A stretch of DNA of 7,215 nt from an uncultured Intrasporangium sp. Its GTDB lineage: Bacteria; Actinomycetota; Actinomycetes; Actinomycetales; Dermatophilaceae. The translations under genes were made by a program, and so were the position numbers. The notes beneath the pieces were generated by a model. It saw nothing but the letters and a program-made list of their open reading frames with translations. It was not told the origin of the DNA and did not search any database. This document shows, one piece after another, positions 6,110-7,215 of the stretch (position 1 is the first letter of the stretch; each line of letters begins with the position of its first letter). The stretch lies in assembly GCA_937873285.1 (NCBI GenBank), contig CALMNV010000258.1, positions 1 through 7,215 on the forward strand, given 5' to 3'.

Positions 6110-7215
6110 ACCCAGCGGGCTGAGGGAGGCCGTAGGTCGTCGTCCGCTCGCGCACCGGCCGGCCGATGCCGGCCGCGATGTCCGCGAGCTCGGCGACCGT
6201 CTTGGCGGACCCGTGCTGGGAGCCGGCCATGCGGCTGATCGTCTCCTCCATGAGGGTGCCGCCGACGTCGTTGGCGCCCCCACGGAGCATCGCGCGGGTG
6301 CCGTCGACCCCCAGCTTGACCCACGAGGTCTGGATGTTGGGGATGCGGCCGTGCAGCAGGATCCGGGCGACGGCGTGCACAGCGCGGTTGTCGCGCATCG
6401 TCGGCCCCGGACGCGCGATGCCCGCGAGGTAGACCGGCGCGTTGGTGTGCACGAACGGCAGGGGGACGAACTCGGTGAACCCGCCCGTGCGGTCCTGCAG
6501 CGCGGTGAGCGTGCGCAGGTGGCCCACCCAGTGCCGCGGGTGGTCGACGTGGCCGTACATCATCGTCGAGCTGCTCGGGAGGCCGAGCTCATGAGCGGTG
6601 CTCACGACCTGCACCCATTTGGCGGTCGGCAGCTTGCCCTTGGTCAGCACCCACCGGACGTCGTCGTCGAGGATCTCGGCGGCGGTGCCGGGGATGGAGC
6701 CGAGCCCGGCCTCCTTGACCTCCGAGAGCCACTCGCGCACCGACACGCCGGCCTTGGCCGACGCGGTGGCGATCTCCATCGGGGAGAACGCGTGGACGTG
6801 CAGGCCGGGCGCGGCGGCCGTGACGGCGCGGACGATGTCGACGTATGCCGTGCGCCCGAGCGCCGGGTCGATGCCCCCTTGGAGGCACACCTCGGTCGCG
6901 CCGGCGGCCTGCGCCTCGGCCGCGCGCGTGCCGATCTGCTCCAGGGACAGGGTGTAGGCATCGGCGTCGGTCCGGCGCTGGGCGAAGGCGCAGAACCGGC
7001 AACCCACGTAGCAGATGTTGGTGAAGTTGATGTTGCGGTTGACCACGTAGGTGACGTGCTCGCCGACGGTGTCCCGGCGCAGGTCATCAGCCAGGGAGGT
7101 GACCGCGTCGAGGTCGGCGCCGTCGCAGGTGAGCAGGGCCAGATACTCCTCGTCGCGCAGGGCCGCCGGGTGCTCCTGGGCGCGCCGCAGCGCTGCCCGC
7201 ACGTCCGAGTCCAGC
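6108..7215 (-). CDS. fbiC: FO synthase, CofH (C-terminal) half of FbiC; 5' end outside window
   Basis: Radical SAM enzyme of coenzyme F420 synthesis. The CofH part joins tyrosine to 5-amino-6-ribitylaminouracil, and the CofG part then forms the deazaflavin FO. The visible 368 residues hold the CofH cluster-binding motif CYVGCRFC (visible residues 68-75; Cys 68, 72, 75), preceded by NRNINFTNI, then [41 protein letters not shown], and a C-terminus with [14 protein letters not shown] and RTTTYGL. It matches from memory the C-terminal half of mycobacterial FbiC (about 856 residues) almost motif for motif. The frame remains open to the window edge through [12 protein letters not shown], which looks like the linker between the two halves, so the fused actinobacterial form is likely; a separate cofH cannot be excluded. 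The stop is TAG at 6110, 9 bases before guaB3, so the two are probably co-transcribed. Confidence 0.93.
   Translation of the reverse strand, partial: LDSDVRAALRRAQEHPAALRDEEYLALLTCDGADLDAVTSLADDLRRDTVGEHVTYVVNRNINFTNICYVGCRFCAFAQRRTDADAYTLSLEQIGTRAAEAQAAGATEVCLQGGIDPALGRTAYVDIVRAVTAAAPGLHVHAFSPMEIATASAKAGVSVREWLSEVKEAGLGSIPGTAAEILDDDVRWVLTKGKLPTAKWVQVVSTAHELGLPSSSTMMYGHVDHPRHWVGHLRTLTALQDRTGGFTEFVPLPFVHTNAPVYLAGIARPGPTMRDNRAVHAVARILLHGRIPNIQTSWVKLGVDGTRAMLRGGANDVGGTLMEETISRMAGSQHGSAKTVAELADIAAGIGRPVRERTTTYGLPQPAG

Noticed and set aside
4414..6324. 636-codon minus-strand open frame across guaB3 and SURF1
   Set aside because: It is Arg/Ala/Gly-rich out-of-frame sequence crossing three real genes whose family motifs lie in other frames.
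1..7215. Mobile element, CRISPR, tRNA/rRNA or defence genes
   Set aside because: Every stretch is covered by housekeeping or cofactor genes with consistent composition. No direct repeat arrays, terminal inverted repeats, transposase motifs or tRNA-like folds were seen.
6108..7215. MqnE/MqnC-type menaquinone (futalosine) radical SAM enzyme instead of CofH
   Set aside because: The motif set around CYVGCRFC, the [14 protein letters not shown] segment and the RTTTYGL C-terminus follow FbiC/CofH rather than the Mqn proteins.

Overview
The window is a GC-rich (roughly 70%) chromosomal segment with every recognisable gene on the minus strand. The GC content, the frequent GTG starts, the GuaB3-type IMP dehydrogenase homologue and a fused-type FO synthase (FbiC) all point to an actinobacterium that makes coenzyme F420. 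A Micrococcales lineage of the Intrasporangiaceae/Dermatophilaceae kind is my best guess, but that level is inference. No mobile element, CRISPR array, tRNA or rRNA is visible.

In transcription order (right to left), the first block is a tightly packed operon-like run of five genes. It holds the C-terminal (CofH) half of fbiC (6108-7215, cut by the window edge), guaB3 (4977-6098), a SURF1-family oxidase-assembly gene (4158-4952), a small DUF3817 membrane protein gene (3781-4161) and guaA, GMP synthase (2195-3784). Gaps are 9 and 24 bases, then two successive 4-base GTGA stop/start overlaps. All four genes with a visible start in this block appear to begin with GTG. No promoter is visible for the block, so it must lie upstream of the window or inside fbiC.

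A 126-base intergenic region (2069-2194) follows. It has a GC-rich stem-loop without a T-tract and a TAGGGT -10-like hexamer placed 7 bases before the next ATG. Then comes a glutamine-hydrolysing asparagine synthetase (asnB-like, 1-2068), open to the window edge. Its reading frame runs past the normal end of the AsnB fold into a segment that resembles the start of an F420-0:gamma-glutamyl ligase (CofE-like) domain, which suggests a fusion completed outside the window.

Functionally the block joins guanine nucleotide supply (guaA, perhaps guaB3) with coenzyme F420 synthesis, whose deazaflavin precursor derives from GTP, and with two membrane proteins, one linked to cytochrome oxidase assembly. 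The least ordinary signals are the extended AsnB C-terminus, the missing catalytic cysteine in GuaB3, and a strand- and frame-independent excess of the heptamer GGCATAC (8 copies), which seems to drive TAT and GCA codon choice in a genome that otherwise prefers TAC and GCC/GCG.
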